This document shows, piece after piece, positions 15,127 to 23,373 of a stretch of 39,753 bases of DNA. The notes beneath the pieces are model-generated. The model made no database searches and had not been told where the DNA came from. It saw nothing but the letters and a program-made list of their open reading frames with translations. The position numbers and the translations under genes are program-made. Numbering within the stretch: position 1 is the first letter of the stretch; each line of letters begins with the position of its first letter. Source of the stretch: Pirellulaceae bacterium (GTDB lineage: Bacteria; Planctomycetota; Planctomycetia; Pirellulales; Pirellulaceae); contig JADHUC010000079.1 in NCBI GenBank assembly GCA_016784735.1, positions 1-39,753 on the forward strand, in the 5' to 3' direction.

Positions 15127-16908
15127 ATGAAAAACGGGATTCAATTTGCTGCCTTGGTTCTCTTGCTCATCGCCAATTCACCGACCCATGCGGCCGAGGA
15201 AAACGGAATCCGTTTGGCCGTGTTGGGCAGCATGGAGCGGATCGCTCAGCATCAAGAGGTGTCCGGTCCACAGCAGGCGGAAATCTGTGCCGCCAAGAAC
15301 GAGTGGGAATCGTTTCAGGTGGTCGTTGCCGCCGGCCCGGAGAACGTCTATGTGACCCAGGCGGAAATCTCTGACCTGGTCGGACCGGGCGGGGCCAAGA
15401 TCGGACGCGACCACATCCAACTCTATCGCGAGGAATACGTTCGAGTCCGGCGCTCGAGTCCACGTGCGGAACTTGTCCCGGGACTCTATCCGGATCCCCT
15501 GGTTCCCTTCGTCAACCCCGCCACAGGCGAGCCGATCGAACCGCGACGTCGAGTGAGCGAGCGGTGGGGAGGCCCTGTGACGGTCCAAGGGCACGACATG
15601 TTTGGGCTGCCCTTCGAGGTCTTCCGTGGGCAGAACCAGCCGATCTGGGTCGACGTCTACGTGCCCAAAGACGCACAGGCCGGACGGTACGAAGGCACGT
15701 TCCGAGTTGCCGCCCGTGGCGGGATCTCGGCGGTGATCCCCGTCACGCTGACCGTTTGGGACTTCGAGTTGCCCGACGGCCCAACACACAAGAACCACTT
15801 CGGCAGCTTTCGCAATATCGCTCGATACTTCGATGTCCAGCGCGATTCCGACGAATTCAAGAACATCGAAATGCGATACTGCCGCGCGATGGCCGAGCAT
15901 CGGCTGAACCCACCAATCCCGCATCACTTGTTGCCCGAGGTCAACAACGACGGCTCGCTGAAGATCCTGCCCGAGCAGCACGAGGCACTGAAGGAATTCA
16001 TCGCCGAACTGCACGTGACGGATTTCGAGATTTCCAGGGCGCCTTTCGGCAGGCTCCGTGTGTCGGCCACGGAACCCGATTACAAACACATCGCGCCAGC
16101 CGATCGCGAGAAAGCAATGCGATACTATCGAGATTATTATGACTACGTGAAGCAAAACGGCTGGGCGGACCGTGCCTACGTGTACCTGTGGGACGAACCA
16201 AATCTTCCGGAAAACTACGAGCAGGTGCTCGTCTTGGGCGAGCTTGTGCACGAGGCGGTCCCGGAGTTGAAATGCCTGGTCGTCGAACAGACTTACCCAC
16301 ACGACCCTTCGTGGCCTGACATCGATCCGGCCCTTGATATCTGGTGTCCTCTGTGGGCCTTCATTGATCGAAAGACCGTCGGTGAGAAGATCGCCGGGGG
16401 CGATGAAGTCTGGTCCTATACGGCGCTGGTCCAACGCGCTCCGCGCTATCACCCTGAGTATGAGCGAGTCAAGGGACTCGATCCCCCATACTGGCACATC
16501 GACCGGCCGCCGATCGTCTACCGTGTGCCCACTTGGATCAACCGGCAATACGGCATTACCGGGCTGTTGTACTGGACCACGATCACCACCGTGCTGGATG
16601 CGTGGAACAACCCCGCGTTCGCCCATCCCGGGCACTTCAACGGCGGCGGCTATTTGTTCTATCCTGGCGTACCTTGCGGCATCGCCGGACCCGTGTCATG
16701 CATCCGCCTGAAGAACCTCCGAGACGGCATGGAGGATTACGAATACTTCGTCCTCGCGGAGAAGGCTTCGGACGACGAGGCCGTGCAAACGAGCGTCGAC
16801 AAGGTCGCACCGGAGTGGTGGTCGTACTCGAAGGATCCCGAACGCTTGCTGGCCGCCCGCCAAGAACTGGCCGAAAAGATCGTACGGGCAAAAGCGAAGT
16901 CTGACTGA
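15127..16908 (+). CDS. Exported DUF4091 / GH123-like glycoside hydrolase
   Basis: 593 residues from ATG 15127, with a near-perfect GGAGG six nt upstream. The signal peptide MKNGIQFAALVLLLIANSPT ends near THAAE. An N-terminal beta-sandwich (about residues 30-220, including AAKNEWESFQVVV) is followed by a TIM-barrel with AYVYLWDEPN. The adjacent Asp-Glu pair is the catalytic arrangement of GH123-type N-acetylhexosaminidases, which use the substrate acetamido group. The C-terminus NLRDGMEDYEYFVLAEKA is typical of DUF4091. It probably cleaves N-acetylated sugars from a glycan in the periplasm. The PIG-L deacetylase directly upstream fits amino-sugar processing (inference). Confidence 0.85.
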   Translation: MKNGIQFAALVLLLIANSPTHAAEENGIRLAVLGSMERIAQHQEVSGPQQAEICAAKNEWESFQVVVAAGPENVYVTQAEISDLVGPGGAKIGRDHIQLYREEYVRVRRSSPRAELVPGLYPDPLVPFVNPATGEPIEPRRRVSERWGGPVTVQGHDMFGLPFEVFRGQNQPIWVDVYVPKDAQAGRYEGTFRVAARGGISAVIPVTLTVWDFELPDGPTHKNHFGSFRNIARYFDVQRDSDEFKNIEMRYCRAMAEHRLNPPIPHHLLPEVNNDGSLKILPEQHEALKEFIAELHVTDFEISRAPFGRLRVSATEPDYKHIAPADREKAMRYYRDYYDYVKQNGWADRAYVYLWDEPNLPENYEQVLVLGELVHEAVPELKCLVVEQTYPHDPSWPDIDPALDIWCPLWAFIDRKTVGEKIAGGDEVWSYTALVQRAPRYHPEYERVKGLDPPYWHIDRPPIVYRVPTWINRQYGITGLLYWTTITTVLDAWNNPAFAHPGHFNGGGYLFYPGVPCGIAGPVSCIRLKNLRDGMEDYEYFVLAEKASDDEAVQTSVDKVAPEWWSYSKDPERLLAARQELAEKIVRAKAKSD

Positions 16909-16966
16909 GACGGCAACACAAACCAGATTGTGTATCGGCTTTCCAACCAGCTAAGGGAGCGAAACC

Positions 16967-18553
16967 ATGAATCACATCTTCCTATTGGCGGTACTGATTG
17001 GAGCTGCCCCAACCGAGCAGGCGGACGTGTTAATCAAAGGCGCCATGATCTACGACGGAAGCGGCCAGGACGGTTTCGTGGGCGACATTGCCATCAAGGG
17101 CGACGCGATCGTTGCCGTCGGCCAATGGCCGGGGACAGCCAAACAGACGATTGATGCGAAGGGGCTGGTGGCCACACCCGGCCTGATCGACTTGCACACG
17201 CATTCCGACTTCACGGCTGGCTCGGGCGACGAGAGCCTGCTTGTCGACGACGCAACTCGCGACAACTACAACTACACTTCGCAAGGATGCACAACCGTCG
17301 TCACGGGCAACTGTGGCGCGGGCGTTGTCGACGTGGGAGCGTTCTTCGACAAGCTCGACCGTAACGGAGTAGGTTCAAACGTCATCCATCTTCTGCCGCA
17401 CGGTGATATCCGAGAGCGCGTATTCGGATCGGTAAACCGCCCGCCGACTGACAAAGAACTGAAGGCCATGAAAGCTTTGATCCAGAAAGGTATGGAGGAT
17501 GGCGCCTGGGGAATCTCTACCGGACTATGGTATCCGCCCAGTTCGTATGCCAAAACCGACGAGATCATCGAACTGACGAAAGTTGTCGGCAAACGCGGCG
17601 GGATTCACGCCAGCCACATCCGCAGCGAAGGCGCTAAGGTGATGGATGCCGTCAAAGAGGTTATCCATATCGCGCAGGAGTCGGATTGCCCGGTGCAGAT
17701 TTCGCATCTGAAGTGTTCGACGAAGGTCGCATGGGGCAAGATGGGAGATGTCTGCGGATTGATTGAAGCGGCGCGTGCCAAAGGCATCCCTGTGACCGCG
17801 GACCAGTATCCCTACACGGCGTCCCAGACCGGGCTCGAATCATACACCACGCCCGCATGGGCTCGCGAAGGCGGCTACCGAAAGCTTGTCGAACGCTTGG
17901 ACGACCCGGGGCAAGGCAAGAAGATCCGCAAAGCGATTGCGGACACCTTCGAGCGATACGGCGGCCCGGACCGGTTCCAGGTCGCTATCTGCAAGCACAC
18001 GCCGGAGTATAACGGCAAGAACCTGGCCGAAATCGCCAAGGCTGCGGGCAAGGATCCGGTCGATTTGGTCGTCGAGATCATCAAGGGAGGCAAGGACACG
18101 GCGCGGATGATCGCGTTTTCGATGCAGGAAGATGACTTGCTGCTGGCCATGAAAAAGCCCTTCGTGGCAACGGCCAGCGACGGAGCTGCGGCAGTGCCCT
18201 CGGCCGGGCGACCGCACCCGCGATATTTTGGAACGTTTCCACGGAAGATCGGTTACTTCGCCATCCAACGACAAGTCATCCCGCTGGCATTCGCCATTCG
18301 CTCGGCAAGTGGACTGCCGGCCGACGTTCTGGGGTTGAGCGACCGTGGTTACATCAGAAAGGACTGTAAAGCGGACCTGCTGATCTTCGACCCGGAAACG
18401 TTTCGCGACAAGGCAACGTTCAAGGATTCAAACCAGTATTCGACCGGTGCAAAATGGGTCTTCGTTAACGGAGTGGCGGTCATCGCCGACGGCAAGAAGA
18501 CTGGCAAATTGCCCGGCAAAGCGTTGCGACTGAATCGCGATGCGGGAAGATAG
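16967..18553 (+). CDS. Exported D-aminoacylase-like amidohydrolase
   Basis: 528 residues from ATG 16967 (GGGAG upstream). A short hydrophobic leader (MNHIFLLAVLIGAAPTEQAD) suggests export. The amidohydrolase fold is shown by PGLIDLHTHSDF (metal HxH near residue 77), VTGNCGAG (Cys of the subtype I centre), GIHASHIRSEG, QISHLKCS, DQYPYTAS and ATASDGA. These match the N-acyl-D-amino-acid deacylase / dihydroorotase-like family, which removes acyl groups from D-amino acids. Together with the preceding deacetylase and glycosidase it may help break down peptidoglycan-like or modified sugar-peptide material (inference). The exact substrate cannot be read from the sequence. Confidence 0.88.
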   Translation: MNHIFLLAVLIGAAPTEQADVLIKGAMIYDGSGQDGFVGDIAIKGDAIVAVGQWPGTAKQTIDAKGLVATPGLIDLHTHSDFTAGSGDESLLVDDATRDNYNYTSQGCTTVVTGNCGAGVVDVGAFFDKLDRNGVGSNVIHLLPHGDIRERVFGSVNRPPTDKELKAMKALIQKGMEDGAWGISTGLWYPPSSYAKTDEIIELTKVVGKRGGIHASHIRSEGAKVMDAVKEVIHIAQESDCPVQISHLKCSTKVAWGKMGDVCGLIEAARAKGIPVTADQYPYTASQTGLESYTTPAWAREGGYRKLVERLDDPGQGKKIRKAIADTFERYGGPDRFQVAICKHTPEYNGKNLAEIAKAAGKDPVDLVVEIIKGGKDTARMIAFSMQEDDLLLAMKKPFVATASDGAAAVPSAGRPHPRYFGTFPRKIGYFAIQRQVIPLAFAIRSASGLPADVLGLSDRGYIRKDCKADLLIFDPETFRDKATFKDSNQYSTGAKWVFVNGVAVIADGKKTGKLPGKALRLNRDAGR

Positions 18554-18582
18554 GGAACCCACGATCACAGTCAAGCAACCAG

Positions 18583-18668
18583 GTAGGGTGGGCCAAGTCT
18601 TCGCGGGCCCACCGCTCGTACCGAAAACTCAGACCCCGGGGGGCCGGCGAAGACTTGGCCCACCCTAC
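18583..18668. repeat. REPIN-like pair of GTAG-type REP sequences
   Basis: Arms 18583-18604 and 18647-18668 are perfect 22-bp inverted repeats, each starting with GTAG at its outer end. Each arm is also the head of a smaller palindrome (GGTGGGCC ... GGCCCACC). An inverted pair of GTAG-type REPs is the structure mobilised by RAYT transposases, and it can also terminate transcription. It lies between the amidohydrolase and PQQ-like genes. No RAYT gene is present in this window. Confidence 0.75.
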
Positions 18669-18722
18669 AAGGACTTTTTCCGAAACTACGCGGACGACCG
18701 CAAACGGTATGGGGAGTGAATC

Positions 18723-21311
18723 ATGACGAAAACCACGAAGTCGGGTTTACCTTTGTTGATAGCCTTCATTGTCGCCGGAGCGGCCGCTGCGCAGACAGGA
18801 GAGGATTGGCCGCAGTTCAAATTTGACGCTCGCCATTCTGGCAACGTGCCGGATCGAAGTGTTGCCACGCCTCTAGGGCTTGTTGGGACGGTTCCCTTAA
18901 CAGATGCCGCGTTCACCTCGCCCGCCGTGGCGGACGGACGCGTATACGTGGTGGATGGTTCTGGAGTGGCCTTCTGCGTCGACGCCGCGACACTGCAGGT
19001 TCTGTGGAAGTGCGAGACGCGCGGTGGCCCGGCCAACTGCAATAATGTGAGCTCGCCGGCTGTCGCGGGCGAATTCCTGCACTTCGGCACGATGGCCGGC
19101 TCGTATTACGTGCTGGATCGGTCGAGTGGAAACGTGGTCAAAGAGATCCGTTGCGGCGAGCCGATCTTCAGCACGCCGGTCGTCGGCGAAGAGAGGGTCT
19201 ACTTCGCCACACTCGGTTCGCGCGTCTACGCCCTCGAACCCGATGGGACCGTGTGTTGGGTCTGGGATTTCCTGAAAGATGAAATGGACTTCGCAGGCGA
19301 TCGCTGGAGCGGTGAAGCGTGGCTCAAACACAACGATGGCAAGGTAGCGCAAAGCGATCTGTTCATGTGTGCATGGGACATGGCCGCATACGGCAAGACA
19401 CTGGTTGTCCCTGCGGGCGTGCCGGTCGTTTGGCTGGAGGACATGGCCAGAAAGGCCGAAACTCGCGCCGTGCACGTCCCGCGTACGGTGAACTTTGCCT
19501 TGAGCGTCGGCGAGGACGGGACGGCATACCGGCAATGGCATGTGCTGGACAATCGCGGTGGGGTCGAGTTGCTTCGGCTGCGCGACGGTAAGGTGGCAAC
19601 GGGGGGCCAGGTTCCCGGGACCGAGACCAGCGCAACGGGAACAGGGCTGGTCAGTTTCAGTTCGGTCAGTTTGCGAGGTGACGACGTGTTCCGTACCCGG
19701 CCACAAACGGGCCTGGGCCTCTGCCGGCATTCGCCCGATCGGAAACAGCCACACGTTCTGTCCGACGCCGCCTCGATAGCACCGCCTGTGCTGCTTCGCG
19801 ACACCGCTGTGTACGGCGATCTGAACGGACGCCTTCATGTCGTGCCTCTGTCAGAAGGCAAGGAGCCATGGTCCTTCAATACGGCCTTCGGCAGGGCAAT
19901 CTCGGCGCCCGTTGCCGTTTGCGACGGACGAATCTACTTCGGATGCGAGGATGGACACCTGTATGTCCTGGGGCCAGAGGGCGACACCCCGCTGCCGTCG
20001 AACGAGTTGGAGCTATGGAAGACCCGCAGCCCGCTGGCCGGCAAGCTGGCAGACCCGAAGCACGACCGATTCACCAGTTACGGCAACTTCGCGAATACGA
20101 ATGTCGATCACCAGGGGTTGAAACCCCCTTTCAAGTTCAAATGGGTACGCCGTTTTGCAGGCACAACCAAACACTTCTCCACTTTCGGCGGCGGAAGGAT
20201 GTACACACATACGGCCGAAGGGCAAATCTTCGCGGTCGAACAGGAAACGGGCCGTCTGTTGTGGAGGCAGTATTATCCCGGTGTACACGTCTCGTACACG
20301 TCTCCCCTTTACTACAAAGGGCGGCTGCTGGTCCCACAGGCCGGTCTGGAGAAATGTCGCCTGCGATGTCTCGACGCAGCCACGGGAAAGCTCATTTGGG
20401 AGGCGCCGTTTGCCGGATCGCCGAGTTGGAACCGGCAGCAGCCGCCCGTCGTGCACGGGAACCTTGCCATCTATATGTTCGGCACGGGAAGGTACGGCGA
20501 CGACGCGAGGGAGAAGGTGAATTGGCTGTTCGGACACCATTCGATCCGCAGCTTTCCCGAAAGCCACAAGCCGTTGGTGCGGGCGTTTGACCTGGACACC
20601 GGCAAAGTGGTTTGGGAGCGGGATTTCGCCAAATATGGCTCGGGGGGCGACGACGCCGGTTTGTGTCTCGTAGACGGGACTCTGTATTACACGTGCTTCT
20701 TCGGCGGTACGCCGGAAAGGCGAGGGCTGCCAACGCCCAATGGCGTGACAGCAGCCTTGGATCCAGCGACCGGTCGCGTGAATTGGTCTACCACGGACTA
20801 CTCGACTCAAGGCGGGTGTACCATATCCGGCAGAGACGGACGTCTGTATCTGGGCGGCTACCGTCCCGGCGCGGGCGCTCGCGGCCGGCGCGTGTGGTGT
20901 CTTGACGCCAAAGACGGCTCGTTGATCTGGGAGTCCGATCCGCTGTATCTGGCGGTCAAGGTGGTCACCGTGGGACCAAGGTTCGTCTTTGTCCACGGTC
21001 AGCGCAAAGAGGGATATCTGCTGGACAAGGAAACGGGCAAGACCGTCAACGTCGTGGCCCGGGGCTACAAGTGTACGGGTTTCTCGCTCTCGGAGCCTTA
21101 TCTGCTAGGTTCCAATCTGGACGTGATCGACGTATCGGACATGAATAACGAGCGACTGATATCATCAGGTCCCCGCGTCGACCCCAGCGAGTGCGTTGGC
21201 GCGATCATATCGAACGGCCGCATGTATTACACCGGCCAAGGGAGCGGACTTCAGGTATCGCAAGTCTATGGAGCAGAGGCCCAGGCCTTCGTCGCGCCGT
21301 GGGAACGTTGA
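18723..21311 (+). CDS. Exported PQQ-like beta-propeller protein (862 aa)
   Basis: 862 residues from ATG 18723 (GGGGAG upstream). The signal peptide MTKTTKSGLPLLIAFIVAGA ends near AAAQTG. The mature protein is built of PQQ-like/quinoprotein propeller blades: DWPQFKFDARHSGN, GRVYVVDGSG, RVYALEPDGT, GRLHVVPLSE, DGHLYVLGPE, AAVDQETGRLLW-type strands and GTLYYTCFFGG. Two propellers are likely, one before and one after residue about 440. I see no clear PQQ ligands or heme motif, so it is more likely a scaffold or binding protein than a dehydrogenase. It lies within the exported-enzyme run, after a REPIN-like element. Confidence 0.85.
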   Translation: MTKTTKSGLPLLIAFIVAGAAAAQTGEDWPQFKFDARHSGNVPDRSVATPLGLVGTVPLTDAAFTSPAVADGRVYVVDGSGVAFCVDAATLQVLWKCETRGGPANCNNVSSPAVAGEFLHFGTMAGSYYVLDRSSGNVVKEIRCGEPIFSTPVVGEERVYFATLGSRVYALEPDGTVCWVWDFLKDEMDFAGDRWSGEAWLKHNDGKVAQSDLFMCAWDMAAYGKTLVVPAGVPVVWLEDMARKAETRAVHVPRTVNFALSVGEDGTAYRQWHVLDNRGGVELLRLRDGKVATGGQVPGTETSATGTGLVSFSSVSLRGDDVFRTRPQTGLGLCRHSPDRKQPHVLSDAASIAPPVLLRDTAVYGDLNGRLHVVPLSEGKEPWSFNTAFGRAISAPVAVCDGRIYFGCEDGHLYVLGPEGDTPLPSNELELWKTRSPLAGKLADPKHDRFTSYGNFANTNVDHQGLKPPFKFKWVRRFAGTTKHFSTFGGGRMYTHTAEGQIFAVEQETGRLLWRQYYPGVHVSYTSPLYYKGRLLVPQAGLEKCRLRCLDAATGKLIWEAPFAGSPSWNRQQPPVVHGNLAIYMFGTGRYGDDAREKVNWLFGHHSIRSFPESHKPLVRAFDLDTGKVVWERDFAKYGSGGDDAGLCLVDGTLYYTCFFGGTPERRGLPTPNGVTAALDPATGRVNWSTTDYSTQGGCTISGRDGRLYLGGYRPGAGARGRRVWCLDAKDGSLIWESDPLYLAVKVVTVGPRFVFVHGQRKEGYLLDKETGKTVNVVARGYKCTGFSLSEPYLLGSNLDVIDVSDMNNERLISSGPRVDPSECVGAIISNGRMYYTGQGSGLQVSQVYGAEAQAFVAPWER

Positions 21312-21376
21312 TTTGAAGAACAGGGTTTGTTGACGGCATTTGTGAGCAATGACGAGACTCTATGAGGACATGACAC

Positions 21377-23224
21377 ATGAGACTGTTTTGTTGGATTCTT
21401 GGCGCCCTGGGCGTTTTGTCGGTCGCGACTGGATCGCTGCACGCTCAGGCGAATGGGCCGATTCGGCAAAGCCCGCCGCCGGCAATTGCCGTCTGGGATA
21501 CGCTCAACGCGGCGGATCGACTGACGCCAGCGGATTTGGCGAGCAAGGACGGTTGGACGAAAATCCCGCGCAACCAGAAGGTGCCGTCGTTCCAAGGGGA
21601 CGCGATTCTCAGCAACGGACGCGTGTTCGCCGTGCTTCGGAAGCGAGACGCTGCGATCGACTTCTACTCCGTCGAACCGGCAGCGATGGTCCCGCGCGTG
21701 CAACTCGCATTGCTCGCGCCGGGCGGCGAACCAGCCTATCGCCTCGAAGGCGTGAGCCTCACTGAGAATACGAGGAGCGCGGCTCGTCTTGAGGCATCCT
21801 ACCAGACGGAGAAAGGCGAATCGCTGACCGCCACATTCCGCATCAAGCGTGGAGAGGTGGCCGTCGAAGTATCGCCTGGGGCCGGCGCCGGCCGGCTCCG
21901 GGTTCAGTGTCCCGGCCGCTTCGCAGTGCTGCCCGATTTTTTCGCGGACGATATCCTGATCGACGCATCCCGGATTCCCGGCGCGGCCCTCCATGCACCC
22001 AGCGACAACTTCCTCTTGCATCTCACGGGCCAGGAAGACGCCATCGCCATGTGTGTGTTCGAGAACCGCGAGCAGGATGTCAAGATCTCGCTCGCGGGCG
22101 AAGGAGCATCCCGGATCGTCACGGGCTCCGAAATCAGCTTTGGTGATGACGGCAAGATTTGGGTTGCGCTCATGACTGGCTCTCAGGTTTGGCATACATT
22201 GGATGTTGATGAAGAAGATGCGGGCCAGGTCATACCTCTAGAATGGCGGACGCCCTTTGCCGCGCAATGGAGAGCGGATTTCACGCGCACAAACGACTTG
22301 ACGGACAGTTGGGAGATGCTTCTACCGGCGAAGGGCTCGGCTGGCTACCTGAAACCGACTTGGTTGGGGGCCGGGGGTGACCGGATCCCGTCGGATCGGA
22401 AACGCTGGACAACGGTGCTCGGACGGTTCTTCTACCCATGCTGGGTCGACCGTGACGGACAGGGGTATGTCCAGCCATTGAAGAACCGAGCGATGGGGTT
22501 TCAAGGCCCTGCAGTGATCTACCCCATCAACCGCGTCGAAGGGACGCCGACGGATACCTATACGGTGATCGACGTCGCCCGAAGTTGCCTCGGCGTTGGA
22601 CCTTGCAATTACATTTTGGATTTGGAGGGGCAGAAACAGGAACATGTTGGACGCGCCACCTGCGCGACCAGGGATGCGCTGCGGGCTATCTACGAAAAGA
22701 ACCAACAACGGAACAAGCGTCAGGAAATCGAGACGGCTTTGGACGCGGGCTTGGCTTTCGTCACGCACATCCGCAATCGGATCGAACATTACGTCCGGTT
22801 CGGACATGAGATTCGGGAGTATCTGGCCGAGCAAAGCAAGGCCCATCCCGAGTTGGCGGACCGCCTCGGCGAGTTGGAGGCCATCACGCGCGAGCTGGAC
22901 GTGCGCATGGAGGCCCGCAGCGAGAAAGTCAAAACGCCCGAGTTCGTTGCCCAGATGAATCAGGGTTTCCGCCAGGACTTGCTGACCTACGAAGGGGCGG
23001 ATGTGTTGGATAAACTCAAGGCGTACACCAACGCCCTGACGCAGATCGGCGGAAACCAAGACGAGCTAGTGGGGGAATGTCGCTGGGTCGTAAGAAGCCT
23101 CCGGCAACGAGCCGGCCTGGTAATGGCCGCGGATCCACGATGCGCGGAAGTTGCAGAGGAAATCCGGGGCAGATGCCAAAAGGCGTTGACTAACCCCACG
23201 AAATACGAAGCGGCGCGACACTAA
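21377..23224 (+). CDS. Exported protein of unknown function (615 aa)
   Basis: 615 residues. The signal peptide MRLFCWILGALGVLSVATGS ends near LHAQA. I do not recognise a family. The N-terminal two thirds are beta-rich (GDAILSNGRVFAVLRKRDAA, DFYSVEPAAM), as in carbohydrate-active or propeller-like exported proteins. Residues about 440-610 are strongly helical with many charged residues (EKNQQRNKRQEIETALDAGL, LAEQSKAHPELADRLGELEA), probably a helical bundle or coiled coil. It is co-oriented with the PQQ-like protein upstream, 65 nt away, and probably in the same operon. A REPIN-like repeat follows its stop. Confidence 0.8.
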   Translation: MRLFCWILGALGVLSVATGSLHAQANGPIRQSPPPAIAVWDTLNAADRLTPADLASKDGWTKIPRNQKVPSFQGDAILSNGRVFAVLRKRDAAIDFYSVEPAAMVPRVQLALLAPGGEPAYRLEGVSLTENTRSAARLEASYQTEKGESLTATFRIKRGEVAVEVSPGAGAGRLRVQCPGRFAVLPDFFADDILIDASRIPGAALHAPSDNFLLHLTGQEDAIAMCVFENREQDVKISLAGEGASRIVTGSEISFGDDGKIWVALMTGSQVWHTLDVDEEDAGQVIPLEWRTPFAAQWRADFTRTNDLTDSWEMLLPAKGSAGYLKPTWLGAGGDRIPSDRKRWTTVLGRFFYPCWVDRDGQGYVQPLKNRAMGFQGPAVIYPINRVEGTPTDTYTVIDVARSCLGVGPCNYILDLEGQKQEHVGRATCATRDALRAIYEKNQQRNKRQEIETALDAGLAFVTHIRNRIEHYVRFGHEIREYLAEQSKAHPELADRLGELEAITRELDVRMEARSEKVKTPEFVAQMNQGFRQDLLTYEGADVLDKLKAYTNALTQIGGNQDELVGECRWVVRSLRQRAGLVMAADPRCAEVAEEIRGRCQKALTNPTKYEAARH

Positions 23225-23232
23225 GGCACTCG

Positions 23233-23308
23233 GTAGGTCAGGCTGTGCCTGACGGAAACCGGCTCGAACGATGTGAAACCGCATTTCGTCAGGCACAGCC
23301 TGACCTAC
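23233..23308. repeat. REPIN-like pair of a second GTAG-type REP family
   Basis: Arms 23233-23254 and 23287-23308 are perfect 22-bp inverted repeats that again begin with GTAG, each containing the small palindrome GTCAGGC-TGT-GCCTGAC. The core sequence is unrelated to the element at 18583, so two different REP families are present. It sits 9 nt after the stop of the 615-residue gene and may serve as its terminator. Confidence 0.75.
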
Positions 23309-23373
23309 AAGGCTAAGCGAATTCGACCGACAAAGCTCTGCCTTTCAAACGCTGTAGATAGGAGAACGTATCG

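Noticed and set aside
15178..16635. Long minus-strand open frame (485 codons) opposite the DUF4091 gene
   Set aside because: It is antisense to a gene with strong domain evidence, has no signal or family match, and is a by-product of high-GC codon use.
20013..20996. Long minus-strand open frame opposite the PQQ-like gene
   Set aside because: Shadow of the propeller gene with no domain similarity.
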